In this document: piece by piece, positions 53,705-61,866 of the stretch
Position numbering within the stretch: the first letter of the stretch is position 1
Layout of the letters: each line of letters opens with the position of its first letter
Source of the DNA: RECM01 sp047921215
Lineage (GTDB): Bacteria > Bacteroidota > Rhodothermia > Balneolales > Cyclonatronaceae
DNA: 64,000 bases
Direction of reading: 5' to 3'
Assembly: GCA_047921215.1 (NCBI GenBank)
Contig: JBLRWO010000006.1
Span: forward strand, 62,001 to 126,000
Position numbers and translations under genes: made by a program
Notes under the pieces: model-generated
The model's database searches: none
Told to the model about the DNA's origin: nothing
The model's input: the letters and a program-made list of their open reading frames with translations, nothing else

Positions 53705-55819
53705 ATGAGCCTCATCATTCTGATTATCGCCACTCTTTTAACCACCGCACAACTTTCAGACAACGATATGAACGACCCGCGGCGCACCCTGAACCTGATG
53801 CCACTGCCTGCTGAACTCGTGACCACGGGCGGGGTTTTCGAACTTGATTCCACGTTTGCTGTCGGATTTGAAGCCCAACCTACCCGGCGCCTGGTAAACG
53901 GGTCAAACCGTTTCATGCATCGCCTGGGCGGACGCACAGGCCTCTTTTTCGATCATCCGCACCTGACCGACCAATCGCGGATCGAATCGCCGAAACTGCT
54001 GATCCGCGTACAGCGGGAGGGAATGCTCGTTCTCGAAGAGGATGAGTCGTACCGTCTGGAAGTGAGACCTGACAGGATTCTCATCACGGCTGTAACCGAT
54101 ATCGGCGCCCTGTATGCCCTTGAAACGCTGATCCAGTTGCTGAACACCGACCGGGGAGGGTATGTTTTTCCGGGTGTTTCGATCACAGATGCACCTCGGT
54201 TCCCCTGGCGCGGGCTCATGATCGACGCGGCCCGCCACTTTATGCCGGTGGATGTGATCAAGCGCAACCTCGACGGCATGCTGGCCATGAAGCTGAACGT
54301 GTTGCACTGGCACCTGACCGAAGATCAGGGGTTCAGGGTGGAGAGCAAAGTATTTCCGGAGCTGCACCGGCAGGGCTCCGACGGTTTTTATTACACGCAG
54401 GAGCAGATCCGCGATGTGATCGCCTATGCGGCCGACCGGGGTATCCGGGTCGTGCCTGAATTTGACATTCCGGGTCATACCACCAGCTGGTTTGTGGGAC
54501 ACCCCGAACTGGCCAGCGAGCGGAGGCGCTACGAAATCGAACGCCGCTTCGGAATCATGGACCCGGCTATGGATCCGACTCGTGACGAGGTCTACGAGTT
54601 TCTCGACCGTTTTCTGGGCGAAATGGCCGCCCTATTCCCCGACAATTACATGCATATCGGCGGCGATGAGGTGACCGGTGTTCACTGGATGGAGAATGAA
54701 CGGATCAGCGCCTTCATGGAGGAGCGCGGAATGGAGAGGTACCAGGATCTGCAGGCCTATTTCAACAACCGGGTGCTGGGCATCCTGCAGAAGCACGGTA
54801 AAATCATGATAGGCTGGGAGGAGATCCTGCACGAGCAGATGCCGAAAAATATCGTTATCCAGTCGTGGCACGGGCGCGATTCGATGATCGAGGCCGCGCG
54901 GAACGGGTATCAGAGCATCCTGTCGAACGGTTATTATATCGACCTGATCCAGCCCACGGATGTGCACTATGTGAACAATCCGCTGCCGCCGGATTCTCCC
55001 CTGAACGAGGATGAGCGTAAGCTGATACTGGGCGGCGAGGCCACGATGTGGTCGGAGTTCGTTTCGCCCGAAACGATCGATTCGCGCATCTGGCCGAGGA
55101 TGGCGGCCATCGCGGAGGTGTTCTGGAGTGAGGATGTTCCTGCGGTAAACCTGCCGCAGCTCGGACGCGAAACAACGATCCCGCCCGATCTGCTCACACC
55201 TGAAGTGAGGGAGGGCATCGCCGACATGTACCGCCGCCTGGATGTGATCAGCCTGCAGCTGGAGGAGCACGGACTCACGCACATCCGCAATTACGAGGTG
55301 TTGCTGCGCCGGCTGGTGAACGGTTATGAAACAGACAGGTTGCGTACGCTGGTGGATGTGATCGAACCGGTCAAAATTTACCGGCGTCCGGCACAACGGG
55401 CCTACACGAGCCATTCGCCACTCACGCGCGTAGTTGATGCCGCCCGGCCCGATGCGAAGGTTGCCCGGGATTTCCGCGAGGAGGTACGCGTATACCTCGA
55501 AGGCGGTGCCGCCGATCAGCAGCTCAAAGAACAGATCCGCCGGCAGCTTGAAACTTGGCGCGACAACCATCAGCACCTGCTGCCGGTCATCCGCCGCTCA
55601 CCCATTCTGGAAGAAATTCGCCCCCTCTCCGAAAACCTGAGCAAACTGGCGGCCGCCGGCCTCACCGCCCTCGACCTGATCGGCACCGGCCAATTCCAGG
55701 ATCGTGAATCCATGGCTCACCAATTCCAGATCATCGATGACGCCAGGCAACCCCACGCCCAAACCGAAATCATGATCATCCCCGCCATCGAACAACTCAT
55801 GATAAACGTCCCGAACTGA
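53705..55819 (+). CDS. Beta-N-acetylhexosaminidase (GH20)
   Basis: A 704-residue exported enzyme from the ATG at 53705 (MSLIILIIATLLTTAQL signal); an upstream ATG at 53627 is less likely. Residues about 30-155 are the GH20b domain (LNLMPLPAELVTTGGVFEL), then the catalytic barrel: FPWRGLMIDAARHFMPVDVI, KLNVLHWHLTEDQGFRVE, VVPEFDIPGHTTSW, and the catalytic D-E pair in MHIGGDEVTG. It releases terminal GlcNAc/GalNAc from glycans or chitin. Its stop codon overlaps the first base of hairpin repeat copy 3. Confidence 0.93.
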   Translation: MSLIILIIATLLTTAQLSDNDMNDPRRTLNLMPLPAELVTTGGVFELDSTFAVGFEAQPTRRLVNGSNRFMHRLGGRTGLFFDHPHLTDQSRIESPKLLIRVQREGMLVLEEDESYRLEVRPDRILITAVTDIGALYALETLIQLLNTDRGGYVFPGVSITDAPRFPWRGLMIDAARHFMPVDVIKRNLDGMLAMKLNVLHWHLTEDQGFRVESKVFPELHRQGSDGFYYTQEQIRDVIAYAADRGIRVVPEFDIPGHTTSWFVGHPELASERRRYEIERRFGIMDPAMDPTRDEVYEFLDRFLGEMAALFPDNYMHIGGDEVTGVHWMENERISAFMEERGMERYQDLQAYFNNRVLGILQKHGKIMIGWEEILHEQMPKNIVIQSWHGRDSMIEAARNGYQSILSNGYYIDLIQPTDVHYVNNPLPPDSPLNEDERKLILGGEATMWSEFVSPETIDSRIWPRMAAIAEVFWSEDVPAVNLPQLGRETTIPPDLLTPEVREGIADMYRRLDVISLQLEEHGLTHIRNYEVLLRRLVNGYETDRLRTLVDVIEPVKIYRRPAQRAYTSHSPLTRVVDAARPDAKVARDFREEVRVYLEGGAADQQLKEQIRRQLETWRDNHQHLLPVIRRSPILEEIRPLSENLSKLAAAGLTALDLIGTGQFQDRESMAHQFQIIDDARQPHAQTEIMIIPAIEQLMINVPN

Positions 55820-55880
55820 ACCCGGGAGACCTTCAGGAGTCCGCAGCGAAGCGGAGGTCCCTGAAGAGTCTCCCGGGTTC
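55818..55880. repeat. Hairpin repeat copy 3
   Basis: Outer arms GAACCCGGGAGAC (55818-55830) and its exact complement (55868-55880), 13 bp. Inner stem CTTCAGG/CCTGAAG (55831-55837, 55860-55866), with a bulged A after it, and the 22-nt core between. Compared with copies 1 and 2, the inner stem shows a paired G-to-A and C-to-T change. It overlaps the stop codon of the hexosaminidase gene. Confidence 0.92.
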
Positions 55881-55938
55881 ATCGATCCACTCTGACGAGG
55901 TCCTCCGCTTCGCACCGGACTCTCGCAGGTGGATCGAT
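55881..55938. repeat. Hairpin repeat copy 4 (inverted)
   Basis: Outer arms ATCGATCCAC (55881-55890) and its exact complement (55929-55938). The inner stem is CTGCGAG/CTCG(T)CAG on the minus strand, with one bulged base. It abuts copy 3 exactly and has the opposite orientation, so both fill the gap between two convergent genes. Confidence 0.9.
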
Positions 55939-55971
55939 ACAATAATACCCCGCACCCTCACAAGTGGATCG

Positions 55972-56517
55972 CTATACCTCCCCCCTCCTGTACTCACGAA
56001 CCGACATCCCCGCCACCTTCCGGAACTGCCCGGAAAGATGCTGCGGACTGCTGTACCCGAGCTTCCAGGCGGCCTCCGCCACCGTCATATCGTATTCCGT
56101 AAGCAGGGCTTTGGCGCGCTCAATCTTCAGGCGGATCAGGTACTGTTCGATTGTGATACCGGCTTTCTCCGAAAAAACACCACTGAGATAGGGGTAGGAA
56201 TAGGGCAGATTCCGGGTGAGGTATTCCGATATTCTGGGCAGGTCAGCGCCAACTTCCACCTCCATCAGGTACGTAATGATCAATCCGCGAACCTCCTCCG
56301 TAAGCTGTTGGGGCCGGCGTACAGCCAGGTCAAAACCGATGCCCTGAAGCTTTTTTTGCACAATTGCGAGCGTATCTGAATCAGGTTCCTGCAGCAGCCG
56401 GGCCCGCCCGATCACGACCTCTTTTGGTTCAATACCAGACGATTTGAGCACATCCCTCACTGCCATCTCGCAGCGCGGACAGACCATGTTTTTGATATGG
56501 AGGTCGTATTCCAGCAT
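55972..56517 (-). CDS. AraC-family regulator with N-terminal HMA-like domain
   Basis: A 181-residue regulator. Residues 1-65 are ferredoxin-fold/HMA-like: YDLHIKNMVCPRCEMAVRDV with CPRC at about 13-16, VVIGRARL and a closing IGFDL strand. Residues 85-181 are the AraC helix-turn-helix pair (YLIRLKIERAKALLTEYDMT ... VAEAAWKLGYSSPQHLSGQF). A metal-binding HMA domain fused to AraC suggests a cytoplasmic copper or heavy-metal sensor. It lies one gene away from copA, which supports this, but target genes are not shown. Confidence 0.85.
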   Translation of the reverse strand: MLEYDLHIKNMVCPRCEMAVRDVLKSSGIEPKEVVIGRARLLQEPDSDTLAIVQKKLQGIGFDLAVRRPQQLTEEVRGLIITYLMEVEVGADLPRISEYLTRNLPYSYPYLSGVFSEKAGITIEQYLIRLKIERAKALLTEYDMTVAEAAWKLGYSSPQHLSGQFRKVAGMSVREYRRGEV

Positions 56518-56662
56518 TTGGTTTATAGTTGTTTCCGATGAGCTAATACCAGGATCATCAATATGATAACGAATAAATCAAACTTCCGTTTTTTAAATTA
56601 ACAGATCGGCAGTTTGAATGGATACGATATTATAAACAAGAGCTATGATAATTTAGTTGTTG

Positions 56663-57187
56663 TCAATCAGGACCGGATGATAGAAAACCGATCCTTCTCC
56701 GTTCTTTCTCCGAAGGTATCATCAGCTGCCTGATGGCTTCAAAAACAACGCTGAACTGTTGATCATATTTCTTTTCCAGATCATCAAGCTTTCGCGAAAT
56801 TTCATCACTGGCAGCAATAATGCGCCTGATCCTGACAAAGGTTCTCATGATTTCGATATTCACCTGAACAGCACGTGTGCTTCTGAGTACACTTGAGAGC
56901 ATGGCTACACCCTGTTCAGTAAAAGCGTAAGGTGTTGCTCTGCGCATGCCACCCCAATTTGAAATCACAAAATGTGATTTCAAGTTTTCAAATTCCTCTT
57001 CGTTTAACTGAAACATGAAATCTTCAGGGAACCGGTCAATATTCCGTTTAACAGCCTGTACAAGAACACGTGGTTCTGTCTCATAAAGATCGGCAAGATG
57101 AGTACTTAACATTACCCGTTGCCCTCTTATCATAAAAATCGTTGATTCAATTAAGTCTGATGGTATTGTATCAGTACTGTGTTTCAT
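56663..57187 (-). CDS. ORF6N-domain protein
   Basis: A 174-residue protein with an N-terminal ORF6N (KilA-N-like) DNA-binding domain: IFMIRGQRVMLSTHLADLYE, VLVQAVKRNIDRFPEDFMFQ, and PYAFTEQGVAMLSSVLRSTR. The C-terminal part is a coiled coil (EISRKLDDLEKKYDQQFSVV). Phage and mobile-element genomes carry such genes, sometimes as regulators. It sits between the copper regulator and copA, unrelated by function, and may mark horizontal insertion. Confidence 0.85.
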   Translation of the reverse strand: MKHSTDTIPSDLIESTIFMIRGQRVMLSTHLADLYETEPRVLVQAVKRNIDRFPEDFMFQLNEEEFENLKSHFVISNWGGMRRATPYAFTEQGVAMLSSVLRSTRAVQVNIEIMRTFVRIRRIIAASDEISRKLDDLEKKYDQQFSVVFEAIRQLMIPSEKERRRIGFLSSGPD

Positions 57188-57512
57188 ATTTGGACCCGTG
57201 TTATATGACAGCCAATTGATTATATATAAAAAAGAGTAAAATCAGGCTGAATCCTTACAAAATCGGGGCTCTGCAAATTTAATATCCTCACACCTTAAAA
57301 TTATATAACTTTTTCTTCGTGTGATGTTACGAATGGCTGGATTAATCGTGATAGATTGGCATCAGCATAAAAATCACGTGCTTGCGAACCACTTAGTGAG
57401 CGCCCGGAACTTTCTGCTGATACACCTGCGAGAGTCCGGAGCGTAGCGGAGGTCCTCGCAGAGTGGCTCGTACGCACGGGGTAATTAAATTAAAACAAAT
57501 AATACCACAAGA
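57188..57512. other. Divergent intergenic region between ORF6N gene and copA
   Basis: 325 bp. The left part (57190-57360) is AT-rich and contains no gene. The right part holds hairpin repeat copy 5 (57385-57470), which ends 42 bp before the copA start and is placed where it could affect its leader. No CueR- or CopY-type operator was recognised. Confidence 0.4.
57385..57470. repeat. Hairpin repeat copy 5
   Basis: Inner stem CTGCGAG/CTCGCAG (57426-57432, 57455-57461) is perfect and encloses the core (57433-57454; AGTCCGGAGCGTAGCGGAGG plus two bases). The outer arms CGAACCACT (57385-57393) and AGTGGCTCG (57462-57470) pair with one mismatch, but the left arm is displaced by a 32-nt insertion. 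It lies in the copA leader region. Confidence 0.85.
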
Positions 57513-60227
57513 ATGAACAGATCAGATCAAACGAATCAGGGAAAAGCGAAACGGATCCGTGTGCAGGGAATGCACTGTGCCTCCTGCGTGGCACGGGTTG
57601 AGAAGGCCATCAAAGCGGTGCCGGGAGTCAGTAATGCCGAGGTGAACCTGATCATGGAGGAGGCCACGATCTATGGTGAAGCGCGTAAGGGCGATGTGGC
57701 CGGGGCCATCCGTGATGCCGGTTACGAGGCCGAAGAAGATGAGGCGGACCCGGATCTGGACAGTAGCCCGGTCGATATCGCTGCATCAGAAACAGATTCG
57801 GGTGCCGGCACGGAATCTAATCACATCCCCCCGACTGCCATATCCCGTGAACAGAAACCTGCTACAGTATGGCTTGAAATTCAGGGCATGTTCTGTGCAT
57901 CCTGCGTGGGGAGGGTCGAAAAGGAGCTGTTAAAGGTTGAGGGCGTTTCAGACGCTGAAATCAATCTGATAACAGGCGATGCGCGTGTCGGTTTTTCCGG
58001 CAGTGACCCAGGTTTACTGGTTGAGGCAGCTAAAAAGGCTGGATATGATGCCATATTAAAAAACGGGTCGATGCAGAATGGACGGCCAGTTGATGATCAC
58101 ACGCACGAGCCCGCAGATCACCCGCATCAACCCGATACCCTGAAAGTTCCGGAAGCTCCGGCTGCATCAAAAAAAGGGTTGGCTGGTATGAGTTTCCGCC
58201 GCCGTTTCCTGATCGCCCTTCCGCTGGGTATTCTGGTACTTCTGATGGAGATGCTCCCCATGCTGATCGACCCCATGCACCATTGGGTGCAGGCCAACCG
58301 GTTCGGCTGGAACCTGGCCGTAATGGCGATCACATCCGTCATCCTGTTCTACCCGGGCGCGCCTTTTTTTACCGGTGCCTGGAAGATGGCACGGCGCTTC
58401 ACCGCCGACATGAATACACTGGTCGCCGTGGGTACAGGCGCTGCGTGGGGGTTCAGCGCCTATGCGACATTTTTTGGCACCGAGGGCGGGCTGGTTACAT
58501 CGAATGATGTCTATTTCGACACGGCTGCGGTTATCATCGCCCTGATCCTGCTCGGGCGCTGGATGGAGGAGCGGGCCAAACACCAGACCCGCGGCGCGAT
58601 CGAAAGCCTGCTGGAGTTGACCCCGAAAACGGCGAACAGGCTGACAGGTGGCAGCGAGGATCGTGAGAGTGCCGGTAATGCGGAATCCAGTTTGTCATCA
58701 CAAAGCCTGGTAAGCGGCGGTCAATCCGGAACATCTGGCAGTGGCGCCATGCGGATTGAAACCGTACCCGTAAGCACCGTCGGGACCGGCGATCTGCTCC
58801 TGGTGAAATCGTTCGAGCAGGTACCCGTAGACGGGGAAGTGACAGAAGGGGAGTCGCTGGTCGACGAGTCGATGATGACTGGCGAAAGTGTTCCTGTACC
58901 GAAATCGGCGGGCGACAGTGTAACCGGTGGCACCATTAACACCTCCGGATCGTTCCGGATGCGCGCGACACGGGTAGGTTCAGAAACGGCCCTGGCCGGC
59001 ATCATTGAGACGGTCCGGCGGGCACAATCGTCGAAAGCCCCGATCCAGCGGCTGGTCGACAAGGTCGCTTCGATATTCGTTCCGGTCGTGATGGTAATAG
59101 CCCTCATCACCCTGACTGTATGGATCGTGACAGGTACGCTTCAGGAGGGCATCGTGAATATGGTGGCCGTTCTGCTGATCGCCTGTCCGTGCGCGCTTGG
59201 ACTGGCAACACCCACCGGCATTATGGTCGGATCGGGACGCGCGGCCGAAAAAGGGATTCTGATCAAGGATGCTGTTTCGCTGGAGGAGGCACGTAACATT
59301 TCGGTCGTTTTGTTCGACAAAACCGGAACGCTCACCGAGGGGAAGATGCAGGTTATGGATGTGCATACAGCGGGCAGCATCAGCGAAAGGGAACTGCTCA
59401 TGCTGGCGGCAGCGGTGGAACAGGAGACCGATCACCCCATCGCCAGTGCGGTTGTGGCCCGTGCCGAAGCGATGCTCACAAACGGGCAAAGCCTGCCTGC
59501 GGCTGCATCCGTAAACACCCGCCGCGGGTTCGGTGTAACCGGAACCGTTGACGGCTCCGAAATTTCGATCTCATCGTACGATAAATCGGATCTTGATCAC
59601 GCGGAGAGGGCGGATATCATCGAATCTTTTGAAAAGAAGGGTGCCACGGTTTTGTCAGTATCGGTGGATGGTGATCTTGCGGGATACCTTGCCGTGGCCG
59701 ATACCATCCGCAAAAATGCTGCGGAAGTGATCCGTGACCTGAAATCGATGGGTATTCAGACCGTGATGGTGACCGGCGACCGGGAGCGTCCGGCACGTGC
59801 GGTGGCCGAAGCGCTGGGCATCGACCGGGTCGAATTCGAGGTGAAGCCCGACGAAAAAGCCGCGACTGTCCGTAAATACCGCACCGAGGGCAGCCACGTG
59901 GCCATGGCGGGCGACGGTATTAACGACGCGGCGGCGCTGGTGGAGGCCGATCTGGGCATCGCAATGTCGACCGGTACTGATCTGGCCATGTCGTCGGCCG
60001 ATGTGACCATACTCGGCGGTGACCTCACGCGCATACCCGAGACGATCCGGTTCTCACGCAAGGTGCTGCGGGTGATCCGCCAGAACCTGTTCTGGGCCTT
60101 TGTCTATAATTCGGTGGGCATCCCGCTTGCCGCCATTGGTTTGCTGAGCCCAATGTTTGCCGCGGCTGCCATGGCCATGAGCTCGGTGAGTGTGGTTGCG
60201 AACAGCCTCAGGATAAAGAGGGCTTAA
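57513..60227 (+). CDS. copA: Copper-translocating P1B-type ATPase with two HMA domains
   Basis: A 904-residue copper exporter. Two HMA domains at about 7-72 (GMHCASCVARVEKA) and 112-180 (GMFCASCVGRVEKE), a His/Asp-rich linker at about 190-210, eight TM segments with the CPC motif in LLIACPCALGLATPTG, the phosphorylation site VLFDKTGTLTEG, and VAMAGDGINDAAAL. The His-rich linker and two metal-binding domains suggest regulation by copper load. It is flanked by hairpin repeat copy 5 and by an AbrB antitoxin gene. Intact; the reading frame shows no break. Confidence 0.95.
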   Translation: MNRSDQTNQGKAKRIRVQGMHCASCVARVEKAIKAVPGVSNAEVNLIMEEATIYGEARKGDVAGAIRDAGYEAEEDEADPDLDSSPVDIAASETDSGAGTESNHIPPTAISREQKPATVWLEIQGMFCASCVGRVEKELLKVEGVSDAEINLITGDARVGFSGSDPGLLVEAAKKAGYDAILKNGSMQNGRPVDDHTHEPADHPHQPDTLKVPEAPAASKKGLAGMSFRRRFLIALPLGILVLLMEMLPMLIDPMHHWVQANRFGWNLAVMAITSVILFYPGAPFFTGAWKMARRFTADMNTLVAVGTGAAWGFSAYATFFGTEGGLVTSNDVYFDTAAVIIALILLGRWMEERAKHQTRGAIESLLELTPKTANRLTGGSEDRESAGNAESSLSSQSLVSGGQSGTSGSGAMRIETVPVSTVGTGDLLLVKSFEQVPVDGEVTEGESLVDESMMTGESVPVPKSAGDSVTGGTINTSGSFRMRATRVGSETALAGIIETVRRAQSSKAPIQRLVDKVASIFVPVVMVIALITLTVWIVTGTLQEGIVNMVAVLLIACPCALGLATPTGIMVGSGRAAEKGILIKDAVSLEEARNISVVLFDKTGTLTEGKMQVMDVHTAGSISERELLMLAAAVEQETDHPIASAVVARAEAMLTNGQSLPAAASVNTRRGFGVTGTVDGSEISISSYDKSDLDHAERADIIESFEKKGATVLSVSVDGDLAGYLAVADTIRKNAAEVIRDLKSMGIQTVMVTGDRERPARAVAEALGIDRVEFEVKPDEKAATVRKYRTEGSHVAMAGDGINDAAALVEADLGIAMSTGTDLAMSSADVTILGGDLTRIPETIRFSRKVLRVIRQNLFWAFVYNSVGIPLAAIGLLSPMFAAAAMAMSSVSVVANSLRIKRA

Positions 60228-60291
60228 CGTTTTTTGGAAAAGGTCTTCAGATAACCCGCGAGTTCATCATTTTATTTGCATTTCACCCGCC

Positions 60292-60318
60292 AATGTTATA
60301 ACATTGTAATAACATTAC
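60292..60318. promoter_or_regulatory. Probable operator of the AbrB/MazE antitoxin gene
   Basis: Perfect palindrome AATGTTATAACATT (60292-60305), followed by the inverted GTAAT-AAC-ATTAC (60306-60318), 11 bp before the antitoxin ATG. Two adjacent palindromes at this position fit autoregulation by an AbrB-type protein. Confidence 0.7.
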
Positions 60319-60329
60319 TAAATACAATT

Positions 60330-60536
60330 ATGATTAAAAAAATTCAGAAAATTGGAAACAGCCAGGGCATCATACTGGAAAAAGCACTCCTGAAGTTGAT
60401 CAAGGCTGATAAAGATGATCATCTGGAAGTAGTACCACGTGAAGATGGGCTGCTGCTCAGAAGAAGTGACATCAGGTCTGTTTACAACGAGATCAGCAAG
60501 CGACACAGGAAATCCCTTGACAAACTTGCGAAATGA
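60330..60536 (+). CDS. SpoVT/AbrB (MazE-type) antitoxin
   Basis: A 68-residue protein from the ATG at 60330: MIKKIQKIGNSQGIILEKAL, the swapped-hairpin AbrB/MazE fold, with basic C-terminal end (SKRHRKSLDKLAK). It is the DNA-binding antitoxin of a two-gene cassette. Its TGA overlaps the ATG at 60533, from which the decayed Doc-like toxin reads. Earlier in-frame codons (from 60276) would read through the operator palindrome. Confidence 0.85.
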   Translation: MIKKIQKIGNSQGIILEKALLKLIKADKDDHLEVVPREDGLLLRRSDIRSVYNEISKRHRKSLDKLAK

Positions 60537-60749
60537 TAACTGAACCTGTGTTTCCAAGTCTGGATGGAAACAAACGAACCGCTTTGGGCTCAGCGCTGAC
60601 GTTTTTTATACATCAATGGATATTCTGTACCTGAATCATATGATGAGGAGCTCGCAGATCTGGTGCTATCATATGTGACAAAGAAAATCACCAAAGATGA
60701 CGTGGCCGGGCATTTTTTGAAGACAGCTGTTGAAAAGAGTGATCTTTAG
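60533..60749 (+). pseudogene. Truncated, frameshifted Doc/Fic-type toxin
   Basis: The frame from 60533 reads FPSLDGNKRTALGSALTFF, the C-terminal part of the Fic/Doc motif (DGNKRTAL), then frameshifts near 60603-60612 and continues as INGYSVPESYDEELADLVLSYV and TKKITKDDVAGHF to the TAG at 60747. The N-terminal two thirds, including the HxFxxGNKR histidine, are missing. The preceding AbrB gene overlaps it by 4 bp, the typical order of a phd/AbrB-doc cassette. The antitoxin is retained; the toxin is dead. Confidence 0.82.
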
Positions 60750-61230
60750 TGATGGGAAATTACAGTTCAGAACCTCTGCATATATTAAATATTAAAATAT
60801 TTTCATATTTCCTGTAACAAACTGTCAATCTGTGAATTAGATTAAAACGGCGGAGGGAAAAAATATTTTGAAATTCATCTTCGGGATATTACTTTCCCCT
60901 GACCGTTATCCACAAATTATTCACAGCGATTTCTCTTCTGACATGAACAACTGGAAAACCATCGCTCTTAAAGCGTCTATCGTCATCATGGTGGTCATCG
61001 TGATGCTGACAGGATAACTTAACGGTATTCGAAAAGGGCTTTTTTAACGTGTTATGGTGTTATCTGCGGAGTTGGTTGATGAAAACGGAATCCCCGTTTC
61101 ATTGGCGGCATCATAGAAACAGGCACCGGCAGGGTATTCGAACAGCGGATTTCACGAAATTCTGCAGCATATGGAATGGTCATGGTTGTGAGCAGATTCA
61201 ATTGATTAGGAATCTTCGCTGGTTCGTTTT
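60750..61230. other. AT-rich intergenic region with DnaA-like boxes and no clear gene
   Basis: About 480 bp. Two consecutive DnaA-type boxes TTATCCACA (60906-60914) and TTATTCACA (60917-60925) lie next to an AT-rich tract (60780-60860); a weaker inverse box TGTGAATTA is at 60831-60839. A 24-codon frame (60943-61017) encodes a small hydrophobic peptide. The rest shows no gene. Confidence 0.5.
60943..61017 (+). CDS. Possible 24-residue membrane peptide
   Basis: ATG at 60943 reads MNNWKTIALKASIVIMVVIV, then four more residues and TAA. Basic N-terminus plus a single TM segment resembles small membrane proteins, or the start of a truncated gene such as an adaptor protein. No Shine-Dalgarno was seen and the frame is short, so the call is tentative. 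Confidence 0.3.
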   Translation: MNNWKTIALKASIVIMVVIVMLTG

Positions 61231-61416
61231 TCAATCATGACGGGATTCAAATGATGAAACAATTCTCCCCATATGCGTGCAACGGAGATAGAATATGGTG
61301 TCTGTCACCATCCTCATTTTTTTCTCTTCATTTAATCCTACCAAGGGGTATTCCGTCACAACAAAATAACCGTGGAGTTGTAAATAAGCACGAACGAGGG
61401 AGACAGCGTTGTCCAT
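61231..61416 (-). pseudogene. Short truncated conserved hypothetical (N-terminal fragment)
   Basis: A 61-codon frame, MDNAVSLVRAYLQLHGYFVV then TEYPLVGLNEEKKMRMVTDT, then HMGRIVSS. It resembles the N-terminus of a larger conserved hypothetical family with ...GYFxVTEYP... and TDLDIxA.R.P; the continuation is lost by a frameshift or truncation. The family name is not known to me. Located next to other relics in a metal-resistance island. Confidence 0.4.
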
Positions 61417-61425
61417 AATTAAAAT

Positions 61426-61866
61426 CTATGATTTAGGCTGAGGGTGATACCTGCTTGCCAGGTAAATGCTCAATGCCGGCAAAAAAGTGATTTGTAATAT
61501 GGGCGAAAGCCCAACTTCATGATTAAAGATTGTAATAGCAGGCATAGCCTGTGTGTATTGCCAGAGGCCAAGAAAAATTGCAGTCCATTCTAGAAAAATA
61601 CTTGCCAAAAAGCTCAGAAACAGCAAAGTCATATATCCTTTATAACCGGGAGATTCAAATTGTAAAGAGGGTACCAGTAAGGTTGTTACAATCCAAAGAC
61701 CTAATACAATCAGTATATCGCCGAAGATCGCTGCCCACATCCAAATAGTAGCTTCCCAAAAAGGCCAATCCCACATGTCGTACAGAAAAACACACTGAGT
61801 AAACTCCCACACCGTGTGCAAAATAAATGCCCAAAAAACAATACGAAAGTTAGTATTAAACTTCAT
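61426..61866 (-). CDS. Hypothetical four-TM membrane protein
   Basis: A 146-residue protein from the ATG at 61864-61866; the TTG one codon earlier is less likely. Four TM segments: IVFWAFILHTVWEFTQCVFL, MWAAIFGDILIVLGLWIVTT, MTLLFLSFLASIFLEWTAIF and LQITFLPALSIYLASRY. It contains a conserved WxxTQC region near the start. The start codon overlaps the TGA of the multicopper oxidase relic (TGATG). I do not recognise the family; such proteins occur beside copper-resistance genes. Confidence 0.65.
   Translation of the reverse strand: MKFNTNFRIVFWAFILHTVWEFTQCVFLYDMWDWPFWEATIWMWAAIFGDILIVLGLWIVTTLLVPSLQFESPGYKGYMTLLFLSFLASIFLEWTAIFLGLWQYTQAMPAITIFNHEVGLSPILQITFLPALSIYLASRYHPQPKS

Noticed and set aside
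61049..61240. Plus-strand short frames (MLWCYLRS... and a MVLSAELVDENG reading) as a gene
   Set aside because: Too short, interrupted by stops, and only vague similarity to sugar-hydrolase-like phrases; kept as unassigned.
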